A stretch of 26,062 nt of DNA from an uncultured Prevotellaceae bacterium. Lineage in GTDB: Bacteria > Bacteroidota > Bacteroidia > Bacteroidales > Muribaculaceae. Position 1 is the first letter of the stretch; each line of letters opens with the position of its first letter. The position numbers and the translations under genes were made by a program. The stretch covers positions 1 through 26,062 of the forward strand of contig CALDIG010000066.1 in assembly GCA_937904375.1 (NCBI GenBank). The letters run 5' to 3'. The notes beneath the pieces are model-generated. The model searched no databases and was not told the DNA's origin. It saw only the letters and a program-made list of their open reading frames with translations. Shown in pieces: positions 7,883-15,080 of the stretch.

Positions 7883-8886
7883 TGCACTTCCTCCTCCTTT
7901 CCTGGGGCATTGCTGTTGCCATCGTTATCGTCATCTTTTTTGTCTTCTTCAGCTGGAAGGGGCTTGGTTTGCTCCACGAAGTTCAGAGTGCGCTGGAATG
8001 CTACCTCGTTTTCGTTGGCAAGGGTCTGCATCTTGGCAAACTTCACATAGTCGGCAATCTCGAGTACTTCGCTGAGCTGGTCTTTCACTTGCAGTGCTTC
8101 TTCGTTGTGCTTGATTTGCTCCATTATTTCGCTTGTGGTCATCTCCACGGCATTAATGCCGAAGCGTCGGGAGATATACACACGCAGGATGTCGGTGAGG
8201 CGGGAGTAGTATTCTTTGTGCTGTCCGTTCTGCCACAGTTGGCGGCTCTTGAGGTCGTTAAGTGCTATGATAGCCTCCTCGTAGGGTGGCAGACGTTTCT
8301 TCTCGGGCTTGAAAGGGTTGATGCCCTTCTTGAACCACTTAAAGTAGGCAAAGATAAGAAAAGCCAGCATTGCGAGCCCTAAGAGCCACGCCCACCAGTA
8401 GTTGGTCACCACATTGGGAATGTAGTCAACAATCTTAAACGGCACTCCCACTATGGTTTTGTAGTCTTTTATCTCGCCATCGGCATTCACGTTAATGGCT
8501 TCAACCACCAGATGTTCTCTGTTGCTCACCAGAGTGTCGCCATCCACAAAATATTTGATTGGGGGCAGGTCATATTCTCCTGGCTCAAAGGGTTGCAGAG
8601 TGATGGTCTGTGTCATCTCCTCGCGGTTGTTGTCAATGCTTTTGGTATGTATCTTATCGCGTTTCACAATATCGATACCTCCCAGCGTGTCTTTGTCGAT
8701 ATCAAGAATAATGCCTGTCAATGCTTCGTCCTGCACGATGTTGACATAGAGTTTTACGGTTTTCCCCATCATCACCTTTGCAGAGTCTAGCTTGATGCTG
8801 ATGATGGTGTTGCCGGCTTGTGATTTCATCGCCGGCAAGCAGAACAAAGCCAGTAGCAGAATGCGATATGTTAATTTTCGTGTCAT
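7879..8886 (-). CDS. Bat-operon membrane protein upstream of batA
   Basis: 335 residues. Signal peptide (1-24, ...KSQA), periplasmic beta-rich domain (about 26-150, beginning NTIISIKLDSAKVMMGKTVK, like the start of a BatD domain), one membrane helix at about 164-184 (WWAWLLGLAMLAFLIFAYF), and a cytoplasmic helical domain (PPYEEAIIALNDLKSRQLWQ, YYSRLTDILRVYISRRFGIN) that resembles the DUF4381-like domain seen in Bat operons. The tail is strongly acidic (EEDKKDDDNDGNSNAPGKEE). A protein of this design commonly sits between the DUF58 gene and batA in Bacteroidota. Its ATGA overlap with batA supports a joint function. No enzymatic motif is visible; I infer an anchoring or adaptor role. Confidence 0.75.
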   Translation of the reverse strand: MTRKLTYRILLLALFCLPAMKSQAGNTIISIKLDSAKVMMGKTVKLYVNIVQDEALTGIILDIDKDTLGGIDIVKRDKIHTKSIDNNREEMTQTITLQPFEPGEYDLPPIKYFVDGDTLVSNREHLVVEAINVNADGEIKDYKTIVGVPFKIVDYIPNVVTNYWWAWLLGLAMLAFLIFAYFKWFKKGINPFKPEKKRLPPYEEAIIALNDLKSRQLWQNGQHKEYYSRLTDILRVYISRRFGINAVEMTTSEIMEQIKHNEEALQVKDQLSEVLEIADYVKFAKMQTLANENEVAFQRTLNFVEQTKPLPAEEDKKDDDNDGNSNAPGKEEEVQ

Positions 8887-8972
8887 TGAAATCTTGAAAA
8901 TAGTAGAGTAGTGGAGTAGTAGAAAAGTTTACTAGGTAATTGTGCTTTGAGAGAAAACATAATACTGAAAAC
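8887..8972. other. Short gap inside the Bat operon
   Basis: 86 bases between the DUF58 gene and the 335-residue membrane protein gene. It holds a small GTAGTGGAGTAGTAGAA type repeat (about 8899-8922) and no terminator, so transcription probably continues. Confidence 0.5.
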
Positions 8973-9842
8973 CTATCCTCGTCGCTTGAAGAGTGCCATC
9001 AGCGTTTTGGCGTAGTCTTCGTCGGTCGCCACTTGCGCCACATCAACATTGCTGCGCTGCATGATGTCGGTCATCGCCTGCTGGCGTTCATACCACCATC
9101 GGTCGTAGGCCTGCCGCACGCGTCGGCTGCTGGTATCTACCCATCGCTCGGCGCCCGTCTCGGCGTCGGCCACCTTCATCAGTCCCACGTTTGGCAGTTG
9201 TGCCTCGCGCTTGTCATAGACCTGCACGGCAATCACGTCGTGCTTGTGGTTGGCAATCGAGAGGCTCTTGTAATAGTCTTTCTCATCTAGGAAGTCGCTG
9301 ATGACGAATGCTGTGCATCGCTTTTTCAGGGCGCTGGTCATGTATTCCAATGCCATGTTGATGTCGGTGCCTTTGCTCTCGGCTTGGTAGTTGAGCAGTT
9401 GGCTAATGATAAGCAGTATGTGCTTCTTGCCTTTCTTGGGGGGGATGAAATTCTCGATTTTGTCGCTGAAGAGCAGCAGTCCCACTTTGTCGTTGTTCTC
9501 GATGGCCGAGAATGCGATGGTGGCGGCAATCTCAGTCATCATGTCGCGCTTCATCTCGCCCAGAGCGCCAAAGTCCTTGCTGCCGCTCACATCTACCACG
9601 AGCATAACGGTGAGTTCGCGTTCCTCCTCATAGACCTTGACGTAGGGCCTGTTCTGTCGTGCGGTGACGTTCCAGTCGATGTCGCGCACGTCATCGCCAT
9701 ACTGATACTCACGCACCTCGCTGAACGTCATTCCTCGACCTTTGAAAGCCGAGTGATATTCTCCAGCAAATATGTTGTGAGACAGCCCTTTCGCCTTAAT
9801 CTCAATCTTGCGAACTTTTTTTAGCAAATCACTTCGTTCCAT
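8973..9842 (-). CDS. DUF58 domain protein of the Bat operon
   Basis: 289 residues. The DUF58 signature is clear at 43-77: REYQYGDDVRDIDWNVTARQ followed by YVKVYEEERE. A vWA-like segment follows with MIDAS-type DVSGS at 84-88. DUF58 proteins are almost always encoded next to moxR-type AAA ATPase genes and are thought to be partners or substrates of the ATPase. This copy has no membrane helix and is probably cytoplasmic, bridging MoxR and the membrane Bat proteins. It follows moxR after 91 bases that carry a palindrome and heptads. Confidence 0.92.
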   Translation of the reverse strand: MERSDLLKKVRKIEIKAKGLSHNIFAGEYHSAFKGRGMTFSEVREYQYGDDVRDIDWNVTARQNRPYVKVYEEERELTVMLVVDVSGSKDFGALGEMKRDMMTEIAATIAFSAIENNDKVGLLLFSDKIENFIPPKKGKKHILLIISQLLNYQAESKGTDINMALEYMTSALKKRCTAFVISDFLDEKDYYKSLSIANHKHDVIAVQVYDKREAQLPNVGLMKVADAETGAERWVDTSSRRVRQAYDRWWYERQQAMTDIMQRSNVDVAQVATDEDYAKTLMALFKRRG

Positions 9843-9852
9843 CTACTTTTAT

Positions 9853-9880
9853 TCAAGTTTCTAACATGTTAGAAACTTGA
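9853..9880. repeat. Perfect 28-base palindrome, copy 1 of a dispersed hairpin repeat
   Basis: Arms TCAAGTTTCTAACA (9853-9866) and TGTTAGAAACTTGA (9867-9880) are exact reverse complements without a spacer. It is followed by GGTTTAGAGGTTAG. A second hairpin at 21001-21030 has the same outer arm sequence (TTCAAGTTTC / GAAACTTGAA) and the same GTTTAGAGGTTAG after it. There is no T-run on the operon's strand, so a strong terminator is unlikely. It lies between moxR and the DUF58 gene. Confidence 0.85.
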
Positions 9881-9882
9881 GG

Positions 9883-9910
9883 TTTAGAGGTTAGTGTTTA
9901 GTGTTTAGAG
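9883..9910. repeat. Four heptads (TTTAGAG/GTTAGTG/TTTAGTG/TTTAGAG)
   Basis: Four 7-base units directly after the 28-base palindrome, between moxR and the DUF58 gene. They are the same unit family as 2172-2227. Confidence 0.75.
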
Positions 9911-9933
9911 CAGCATTTTGCATTGTGCATTGT

Positions 9934-10929
9934 TTATGGCACCGCAATCTTGTCGAGGATGTTGCTGATTATCTCGTCGGCGCCTATGTTGTTGGCCTCG
10001 GCCTCGTAGGTGAGACCCAGGCGATGGCGCATCACGTCGTGGCACACGGCGCGCACGTCCTCGGGAATCACGTAGCCGCGACCACGCAGGAAGGCATAGG
10101 CTCTTGCTGCCAGTGCCATGCTGATGGAGGCACGTGGCGAAGCGCCAAACGAGATGATGCTCTTGAGGTCGCTCAGGGCATAGTCCTCGGGGAAACGGGA
10201 GGCAAACACGATATCTACAATGTAGCGTTCTATCTTCTCGTCGATATAGATTTGGCTCACCACGTTGCGCACGTCAACGATGTCGGCGGGAGTGATGATA
10301 GGTTTGACATCAATTTTTGTGTTGTCGATGTTCATCCTGATGATATCTTTTTCCTCTTGGCGGTTGGGGTAGCCAATCACCACCTTCATCAAGAAACGGT
10401 CAACCTGCGCCTCGGGTAGGGGATAGGTGCCTTCTTGCTCGATGGGGTTCTGGGTCGCCATCACCAGGAACGGGTCGTCGAGGGCGAAGGTGTTCTCGCC
10501 AATGGTCACCTGGCGCTCCTGCATGGCTTCGAGCAGCGCGCTCTGCACCTTGGCTGGCGCGCGGTTTATCTCGTCGGCAAGGATGAAGTTGGCAAACACT
10601 GGGCCACGTTTCACCTCAAATTTCTCCTTTTGGATGCTATAGACCATAGTGCCTATCACATCGGCTGGCAGCAAGTCGGGGGTGAACTGGATGCGGCTGT
10701 ATTTGGCATCTATCAGTTGCGACAGCGTCTTGATTGCCAATGTCTTGGCAAGGCCTGGCACGCCCTCGAGCAGCACGTGGCCGTTGGCGAGCAGAGCTAT
10801 CAGCAGAGAATCTACTAGATGCTTCTGCCCCACGATGGTTTGGTTCATGCCTTGCGTGATTGCGCTCACAAAATTGCTCTTTGTAGCTATAATCTCATTC
10901 AATTCGCGAATGTTGACTGATTCACTCAT
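9934..10929 (-). CDS. moxR: MoxR-family AAA+ ATPase
   Basis: 331 residues. Walker A is GVPGLAKT (56-63), Walker B is FILADE (115-120) followed by INRAPAKVQSALLEAMQERQ, the MoxR hallmark, and sensor 1 is MATQNPIEQEGTYPLPEAQ. MoxR ATPases act as chaperone-like remodelers of vWA proteins; here the partners are presumably the DUF58 protein, BatA and BatB encoded behind it. This is the first gene of the operon and has a candidate promoter about 42 bases ahead of its ATG. All catalytic motifs are intact. Confidence 0.95.
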   Translation of the reverse strand: MSESVNIRELNEIIATKSNFVSAITQGMNQTIVGQKHLVDSLLIALLANGHVLLEGVPGLAKTLAIKTLSQLIDAKYSRIQFTPDLLPADVIGTMVYSIQKEKFEVKRGPVFANFILADEINRAPAKVQSALLEAMQERQVTIGENTFALDDPFLVMATQNPIEQEGTYPLPEAQVDRFLMKVVIGYPNRQEEKDIIRMNIDNTKIDVKPIITPADIVDVRNVVSQIYIDEKIERYIVDIVFASRFPEDYALSDLKSIISFGASPRASISMALAARAYAFLRGRGYVIPEDVRAVCHDVMRHRLGLTYEAEANNIGADEIISNILDKIAVP

Positions 10930-10970
10930 AATAATGTGTGTGTTGTTTATGTAGTTTTAATTTTTTGATG

Positions 10971-11004
10971 CAAAATTATCATTTTGATATTTACCGCCAC
11001 TCAA
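10971..11004 (-). promoter_or_regulatory. Probable promoter of the moxR-bat operon
   Basis: On the minus strand a -7 box TAATTTTG (10978-10971) lies 42 bases before the moxR ATG. A TTG at 11004-11002 could be the -33 box, but the gap of 23 bases is longer than the usual 19-21. The -7 match is good and the -33 match weak. Confidence 0.45.
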
Positions 11005-11240
11005 TTTGCACGTTAATTAATTATATATTTGAGTTATAAATGTTAAATTAAACACTATTTTAACTTAAGACCTCATTTTTTTGAGAAATTAGGCGGCATT
11101 ACGAAAATCTAAAACAAGGTTGAATACAAGGGCTGCGGCAATGTCCAAGCAAGCTTGGTGTTGGTTTTTCACGCCTCGCCGCGGGTATATCAAACAACGA
11201 CTCAGTTATATCAAACAACTATCACAACATCTTAACAACA
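11005..11240. other. Gene-free stretch upstream of moxR
   Basis: AT-rich at first (11005-11100). Then a short perfect hairpin, CCAAGC AA GCTTGG (11145-11158), and two direct copies of TATATCAAACAAC (11186-11198 and 11207-11219) 21 bases apart. I see no coding pattern and no tRNA-like fold. Confidence 0.5.
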
Positions 11241-11563
11241 TTAACAACAAAAGTGTGCGCTTGTTAATACAAGTCGAAGACTTGATGATGTGCGAAACAC
11301 ATTGTGCCGCACACTGCTCTCAGCGGTGGGTGTCATTGTGTGACAAGTGGCTGTATCTAATGATGCACTTCGGCAGATGTGCAGTAGTCAAGATGCGACC
11401 ACCACTGCACATCTACCGACGTGCAGCCATTGGACTTCGACAAACACACAGTGCGTCCCAGCTCTCCGAGCTGAAACGCACAATGTGTTTCGCACAACGC
11501 CAAGTCTTCGACTTGTCTTAGTCGCCCCCCATGTGTCAAATAATTTGTTGTTTTTGTTGTTAA
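11241..11563. repeat. 323-base inverted-repeat (fold-back) element
   Basis: Nested complementary arms pair around a centre near 11394. The outer pair TTAACAACAAAA (11241-11252) / TTTTGTTGTTAA (11552-11563) is exact over 12 bases. CAAGTCGAAGACTTG (11270-11284) / CAAGTCTTCGACTTG (11501-11515) is exact over 15. TGTGCGAAACACATTGTG (11289-11306) / CACAATGTGTTTCGCACA (11479-11496) is exact over 18. The inner pair 11362-11385 / 11404-11427 matches 21 of 24 bases with an 18-base loop. Each arm also folds locally: 11451-11481 has stems GTGCGT/ACGCAC and CAGCTC/GAGCTG, and the left arm has a diverged counterpart around 11309-11332. There is no transposase, reverse transcriptase or other gene inside. 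It could be a non-autonomous mobile element or a large structured RNA. Confidence 0.8.
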
Positions 11564-11578
11564 CTTGTTGTGTTTGTT

Positions 11579-11702
11579 GTTTTTTATACCAGTAGCGTTG
11601 CGATCTTGTTGTGGTTTGTTGTTTTTTATACCAGTAGCGTTGCGATCTTGTTGTGTTAGTTGTTTTTTATACTAGTAGCGTTGCGAGCTTGTTGTGTTTG
11701 TC
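11579..11702. repeat. Three tandem copies of a 41-42 base repeat
   Basis: Copies start at 11579, 11621 and 11662. Each contains GTTTTTTATACCAGTAGCG followed by TTGCGATCTTGTTGTG; the third has ACTAGTAGCG and GCGAGC. The array ends three bases before the stop codon of the lipoprotein gene, so it forms that gene's 3' flank. Directly adjacent head-to-tail copies without spacers exclude a CRISPR array. Confidence 0.85.
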
Positions 11703-11704
11703 GT

Positions 11705-12145
11705 TTATTTCAAATCCTCGGGGGTGATGTCGAATGAGGTGATTTCTTCGTCGGTGGCTTTGTTGACGTATTTCACTGTTATGGTGGCGCCTTTCTGCTT
11801 GATGGTAAGGTCGCCTGGCTTGGTGCTGTTTTTGAACTGTGCTATGAACTCTGGCACCTCATGCTCCACGAGCGCTTCGGCATAGTCCTCCTCGGGCTGG
11901 TCGTCGGGGAGCTCCACCTTTTTGACAATTATCATGGTGTTGGCCTTGGCATCGTAGGTGTAGGTTGCGTCGGCATCTGCATGCTCGTCTTGTGCCGCCT
12001 GTGAAAGGGCTGTTGTGTCGGCTGACACTGATACTGAAGTTGATGTTGAGTCGCTGGCGTTTGAAGCACTTGATGTGCCATCGGTTTTGCAGCCAGCAAC
12101 CATAATTGCTAATAGTGCAATTGCTAAGAATGATAATTTTTTCAT
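11705..12145 (-). CDS. Small putative lipoprotein
   Basis: 146 residues. A lipoprotein signal peptide is clear: MKKLSFLAIALLAIMVAGC with a lipobox ending at Cys19. A Ser/Thr/Ala-rich, probably unstructured stretch (about 22-58, SSASNASDSTSTSVSVSADT) is followed by a small charged beta-rich domain (about 60-146) with repeated strand-like segments (YTYDAKANTMIIVKKVELPD, GDLTIKQKGATITVKYVNKA). I do not recognise a family. It stands alone on the minus strand, with the tandem repeats directly after its stop and an octad repeat region upstream. It is probably exposed at the envelope; function unknown. Confidence 0.8.
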   Translation of the reverse strand: MKKLSFLAIALLAIMVAGCKTDGTSSASNASDSTSTSVSVSADTTALSQAAQDEHADADATYTYDAKANTMIIVKKVELPDDQPEEDYAEALVEHEVPEFIAQFKNSTKPGDLTIKQKGATITVKYVNKATDEEITSFDITPEDLK

Positions 12146-12153
12146 GTTAAAAT

Positions 12154-12352
12154 CGTTTATCGTTATTTGTTTTTAGCTGACGAGCTAACAAGCTGACGAG
12201 CTGACTAGACAAGTGTTTGTCGTTGTTCGTTTATCGTTTGTACTTGGTACTTTGTCTTTGGACCTTGGTCCTTTCACCACTTAACTCTTAACGCTTTATA
12301 CCATTGTCTTGTTTACTTGTTAGCTTGTCAGCTTGTAAGCTTTATTCTCTAG
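12154..12352. repeat. Intergenic composite repeat, copy A (3' side of prmC)
   Basis: Order of parts: CGTTTATCGTT, then an octad array GCTGACGA GCTAACAA GCTGACGA GCTGACTA, then CAAGTGTTTGTCGTTGTTCG, then CTTTGTCTTTGG-like words, then ATTGTCTTGT and inverted octads CTTGTTAG CTTGTCAG CTTGTAAG, ending TTATTCTCT. The same parts in the same order form copy B at 13209-13356. The last bases of this copy overlap the prmC stop codon. The direct and inverted octads could pair with each other. Confidence 0.75.
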
Positions 12353-13196
12353 AACTCTTGATGGCGGTAACGAAGCGGACGTTGCCGTTGAAGTCGTTGT
12401 GAACCTGGATGTCGCTCAGTCCAGCCTTTTTCAAGGTGTCACACACGAGATTGCCCATAGCTCGGTTGATTTCCAGGTAGAGGCGGCCGCCGTTCTTCAA
12501 TGCCCGGCTAGCGTAGGTGGCGATAGGGCGGTAGAAGAGCATTGGGTCGTAATCGGGGACAAATAGCGCGACTGCAGGCTCGTAGTAAAGCACATTGCGC
12601 TCCATTGCTGCCTTTTCCTGCTCGGTGATGTAGGGCGGGTTGCTCACGATGATGTCCCACGCCTGGCTAGGCGCGCGGCAGGTGAGGATGTCCTGCTCAA
12701 CGCATTTCATGTGGGTCTTGAGGGCAGTGGCGTTTTGCTGTGCCACTTCGAGTGCCGCGGGGCTGACGTCGGTGGCGGTGACTTGGGCAAACTTCATAGC
12801 CCTTGCCAGTGAGATGGCGATGCATCCGCTGCCAGTGCCTATGTCGAGCACCTCGAGGTCGCTGCCGGGGTTCTCGTCAACTATCATGTCAACCAGCTGC
12901 TCGGTCTCGGGGCGGGGGATGAGCACTGCGGGCGTGACGGCGAAACTGTGGCCATGAAAGCGTGCCTTGCCCAAGATGTACTGCAAGGGCTCGTGACGCT
13001 TGAGCCGCGCGATGATGCTGGCGAGGCGGCAGTCGAAGAACTCCGGCAACTGCTCGTTCTCGCGCATCACGATGTCGATGGGCTGCCACAGCAGCACGTC
13101 CTCAAAGATTACTCGGGTCATGCCCTCGAGCTCGCGGCTGTCGTAATATGCCCCCAGCTCGCTGCGAAATTGCAAAATTGCTTCTCGTGTTGTCAT
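12342..13196 (-). CDS. prmC: PrmC: release factor glutamine methyltransferase
   Basis: 284 residues from the ATG at 13196. The frame is open to 13262, but the extra 22 codons are encoded by the upstream repeat and MTTREAILQFRSEL is the usual start. PrmC methylates the glutamine of the GGQ motif in peptide release factors RF1 and RF2 with S-adenosylmethionine. Visible motifs: the N-terminal helical domain (1-80), the conserved linker HSFAVTPAVLIPRPETEQLV (83-102), the SAM-binding loop VLDIGTGSGCIA (117-128) and the catalytic NPPY (186-189). Both flanks are occupied by copies of a composite repeat. The usual partner prfA is not adjacent. Confidence 0.95.
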   Translation of the reverse strand: MTTREAILQFRSELGAYYDSRELEGMTRVIFEDVLLWQPIDIVMRENEQLPEFFDCRLASIIARLKRHEPLQYILGKARFHGHSFAVTPAVLIPRPETEQLVDMIVDENPGSDLEVLDIGTGSGCIAISLARAMKFAQVTATDVSPAALEVAQQNATALKTHMKCVEQDILTCRAPSQAWDIIVSNPPYITEQEKAAMERNVLYYEPAVALFVPDYDPMLFYRPIATYASRALKNGGRLYLEINRAMGNLVCDTLKKAGLSDIQVHNDFNGNVRFVTAIKSSRE

Positions 13197-13208
13197 TAAA
13201 TCTGAATT

Positions 13209-13356
13209 TCGTTTATCGTTTTTTAGCTGACAAGCAGACGAGCTGACGAGCGAACGAGGCAAGTGTATATCGTTATTCGTTTATCGGGGACCTCTGACCT
13301 CTCCACTATTGTCTTGTCAGCATGTTCCTTGTCAGCTTGTCAGCTATATTCTCTGA
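13209..13356. repeat. Intergenic composite repeat, copy B (5' side of prmC)
   Basis: CGTTTATCGTT, TTTTAGCTGACAAGC and octads, then a 22-base stretch (13253-13274) identical to 1363-1384, then CGTTTATCG, a GACCTCTGACCTCT repeat, CTATTGTCTTGTCAGC, CTTGTCAG octads and TATATTCTCTGAAA. It matches copy A at 12154-12352 part by part, though the middle differs. Confidence 0.75.
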
Positions 13357-13435
13357 AATCTGATGTCTGTTTTGCGTTTTAGCTCACGAAAGTAGGAAAA
13401 ATATTCAAAAAATTAGCAAAAAATCGTGAGAAAAA

Positions 13436-13465
13436 TTGTTTTTCGAAGAATTATGTTTAACTTTG
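13436..13465 (+). promoter_or_regulatory. Promoter of lysA
   Basis: A -33 box TTGTTTTT (13436-13443) and a -7 box TAACTTTG (13458-13465) have 19 bases between TTG and TA, a near-consensus Bacteroidota promoter. The inferred start near 13471 leaves a leader of about 70 bases. The leader holds two direct copies of ACAGAAGTCAGA (13490-13501 and 13511-13522) and two of AGATAAC between them. Confidence 0.75.
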
Positions 13466-13543
13466 CAAAAATATCACAAGAAACACAAAACAGAAGTCAG
13501 ATAACAGATAACAGAAGTCAGACATCAGAAATAATTTTTCGAA

Positions 13544-14692
13544 ATGAAACTCCCCATTGACAGATTTAAAGAACTGCGCACTCCGTTTTACTGCTATGAC
13601 TTATCGCTGCTGCGCTCCACGCTCCAAGTCATCAAAGATGAGATTGCAGGCTATCCGTTTGTCGTTCACTATGCTCTTAAAGCGAATGCTAACCCAGTGA
13701 TACTTAATGAAATCGTGAAGACGGACATTGGGGCTGACCTTGTGAGTGGCAACGAGATAATGACGGCTCTTGAGGCAGGATTTAGCCCTATCAGGATGGC
13801 CTACGCAGGGGTGGGTAAGACCGATTGGGAGATTGAGACGGGCATCGACAATGATATATATTGCTTTAACGTGGAAAGTGTACCCGAGATAGCAGTAATT
13901 AACGAGATTGCTGCTCGCAAAGGAAAGATTGCCGGTATAGCCATCAGGGTTAACCCCGACATTGACGCGCATACTCACCAGTATATCACTACCGGGACTG
14001 CTACCGACAAGTTTGGAATCGACATCCATAATCTTGACGACGTGGTTGACATGGCGAGGAATCTGTCTAATGTCCACTTGCGAGGCTTGCATTTCCACAT
14101 CGGTTCACAGATTACCTCTATTGAACCGTTCATGCTGCTTTGCGAGAGGATTAATGAAATTGTAGAGCATTACGAGAAAATGGGCGTCAATTTCGAGATG
14201 ATAGACGTTGGTGGTGGTTTGGGTGTTGACTACAAGAATCCCGAGGAGAACCCCATCGCTCCGTTCCATGACTTCTTTAACGTTTTCAAGCAGAGACTCA
14301 AGCTGCGTCAAGGTCAGACGGTTCATTTCGAACTCGGGCGCTCGATTGTGGCTCAATGCGGCGTGTTGATTTCGAGGGTGATGTTCGTCAAGGAGAATTC
14401 TATCAAAAAGTTTGTGATACTCGATGCCGGCATGACCGACCTGATACGTCCCGCTCTCTATCATGCCCATCACAAGATTGTGAATCTCACCACGAAAGCT
14501 AAGGAGATAGATACCTACGATGTGGTGGGGCCCATCTGCGAGTCGAGCGACGTGTTCAGCAACGACGAGAAGTTGCCAATAACCCGTCGCGGCGACATTG
14601 TCGCCATCCTCACGGCAGGAGCCTACGGTGAGTCGATGGCAAGCCGCTACAACATGCGCGACCTGCCGCAGAGCCACTTTATTAAGTCATAA
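13544..14692 (+). CDS. lysA: LysA: diaminopimelate decarboxylase
   Basis: 382 residues. A PLP enzyme that converts meso-diaminopimelate to L-lysine and CO2, the last step of lysine synthesis. The PLP lysine is in YALKANANP (K46), the substrate/PLP motif HIGSQ is at 185-189, the phosphate-binding glycines are DVGGGLGVD (221-229), the C-terminal cysteine motif is CESSDVF (332-338) and GAYGESMASRYN (359-370) contains the conserved tyrosine. One deviation: the usual EPGR motif reads ELGR (263-266), with the arginine kept. It has its own promoter, and a terminator-like hairpin follows the stop. It is somewhat shorter than the E. coli enzyme, as is common for this clade. Confidence 0.95.
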   Translation: MKLPIDRFKELRTPFYCYDLSLLRSTLQVIKDEIAGYPFVVHYALKANANPVILNEIVKTDIGADLVSGNEIMTALEAGFSPIRMAYAGVGKTDWEIETGIDNDIYCFNVESVPEIAVINEIAARKGKIAGIAIRVNPDIDAHTHQYITTGTATDKFGIDIHNLDDVVDMARNLSNVHLRGLHFHIGSQITSIEPFMLLCERINEIVEHYEKMGVNFEMIDVGGGLGVDYKNPEENPIAPFHDFFNVFKQRLKLRQGQTVHFELGRSIVAQCGVLISRVMFVKENSIKKFVILDAGMTDLIRPALYHAHHKIVNLTTKAKEIDTYDVVGPICESSDVFSNDEKLPITRRGDIVAILTAGAYGESMASRYNMRDLPQSHFIKS

Positions 14693-14708
14693 ATGTTAAG
14701 TTTTAAGT

Positions 14709-14736
14709 GTTAAGCGATGAGGCTCTTAACTTTTTT
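14709..14736 (+). terminator. Possible terminator after lysA
   Basis: Arms GTTAAG (14709-14714) and CTTAAC (14725-14730) enclose a 10-base loop and are followed by six T. The stem is short and AT-rich, so termination may be partial and the thioredoxin gene 12 bases further may be read through. Confidence 0.4.
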
Positions 14737-14747
14737 ATTCCTTTGTC

Positions 14748-15050
14748 ATGAATAATTTTGAGAAGCTTATATCGGGCGAGAAACCGGTTTTGGTTGATTT
14801 CTTCGCCACTTGGTGTGGACCATGCAAGATGATGCATCCTATTCTTGAGGAACTGAAGCAGAAGATTGGCGACCGTGCCACAATTATAAAGGTCGATGTC
14901 GATAAGGCGCAGCAGTTGGCGATGCAATATGGTGTGCAAGCTGTGCCCACGTTGGCAGTCTTCAAGCATGGCAAAATCGTGTGGCGCGAGTCAGGCGTCC
15001 ACAGTGTCCAGCAACTCATCCAAGTCCTTGAGCAATTTTGGTTCAATTAA
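14748..15050 (+). CDS. trxA: Thioredoxin
   Basis: 100 residues, a single minimal thioredoxin domain. The redox site is WCGPC within VDFFATWCGPCKMMHPILEE, the cis-proline is in QAVPTLAVF, and the GKIVWRESG loop is typical. There is no signal peptide, so it is a cytoplasmic disulfide reductase. It lies 55 bases after lysA on the same strand and converges on the transporter gene, with only 30 bases between the stop codons. Its role beyond general thiol reduction cannot be told from the context. Confidence 0.95.
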   Translation: MNNFEKLISGEKPVLVDFFATWCGPCKMMHPILEELKQKIGDRATIIKVDVDKAQQLAMQYGVQAVPTLAVFKHGKIVWRESGVHSVQQLIQVLEQFWFN

Positions 15051-15080
15051 TAGCTGACATCTCTGGTTCAACACGTTCCT

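Noticed and set aside
7143..8075. 310-codon plus-strand frame across batA and the neighbouring gene
   Set aside because: It spans the junction of two certain minus-strand genes and has no family match; low-complexity Ser/Leu/Cys content.
11120..11521. Open frame of 133 codons across the fold-back element
   Set aside because: It reads through the complementary arms on both sides, has no recognisable domain and a Cys/Arg-rich composition typical of chance frames.
11241..11563. Retron msr-msd RNA or diversity-generating element
   Set aside because: The long inverted repeat fits superficially, but there is no reverse transcriptase gene anywhere in the window.
11579..11702. CRISPR array
   Set aside because: The copies are directly adjacent without unique spacers, and no cas gene is present.
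12175..12345. Terminator between the lipoprotein gene and prmC
   Set aside because: The direct and inverted octads could pair, but the arms are far apart and imperfect and there is no T run on the minus strand after them.
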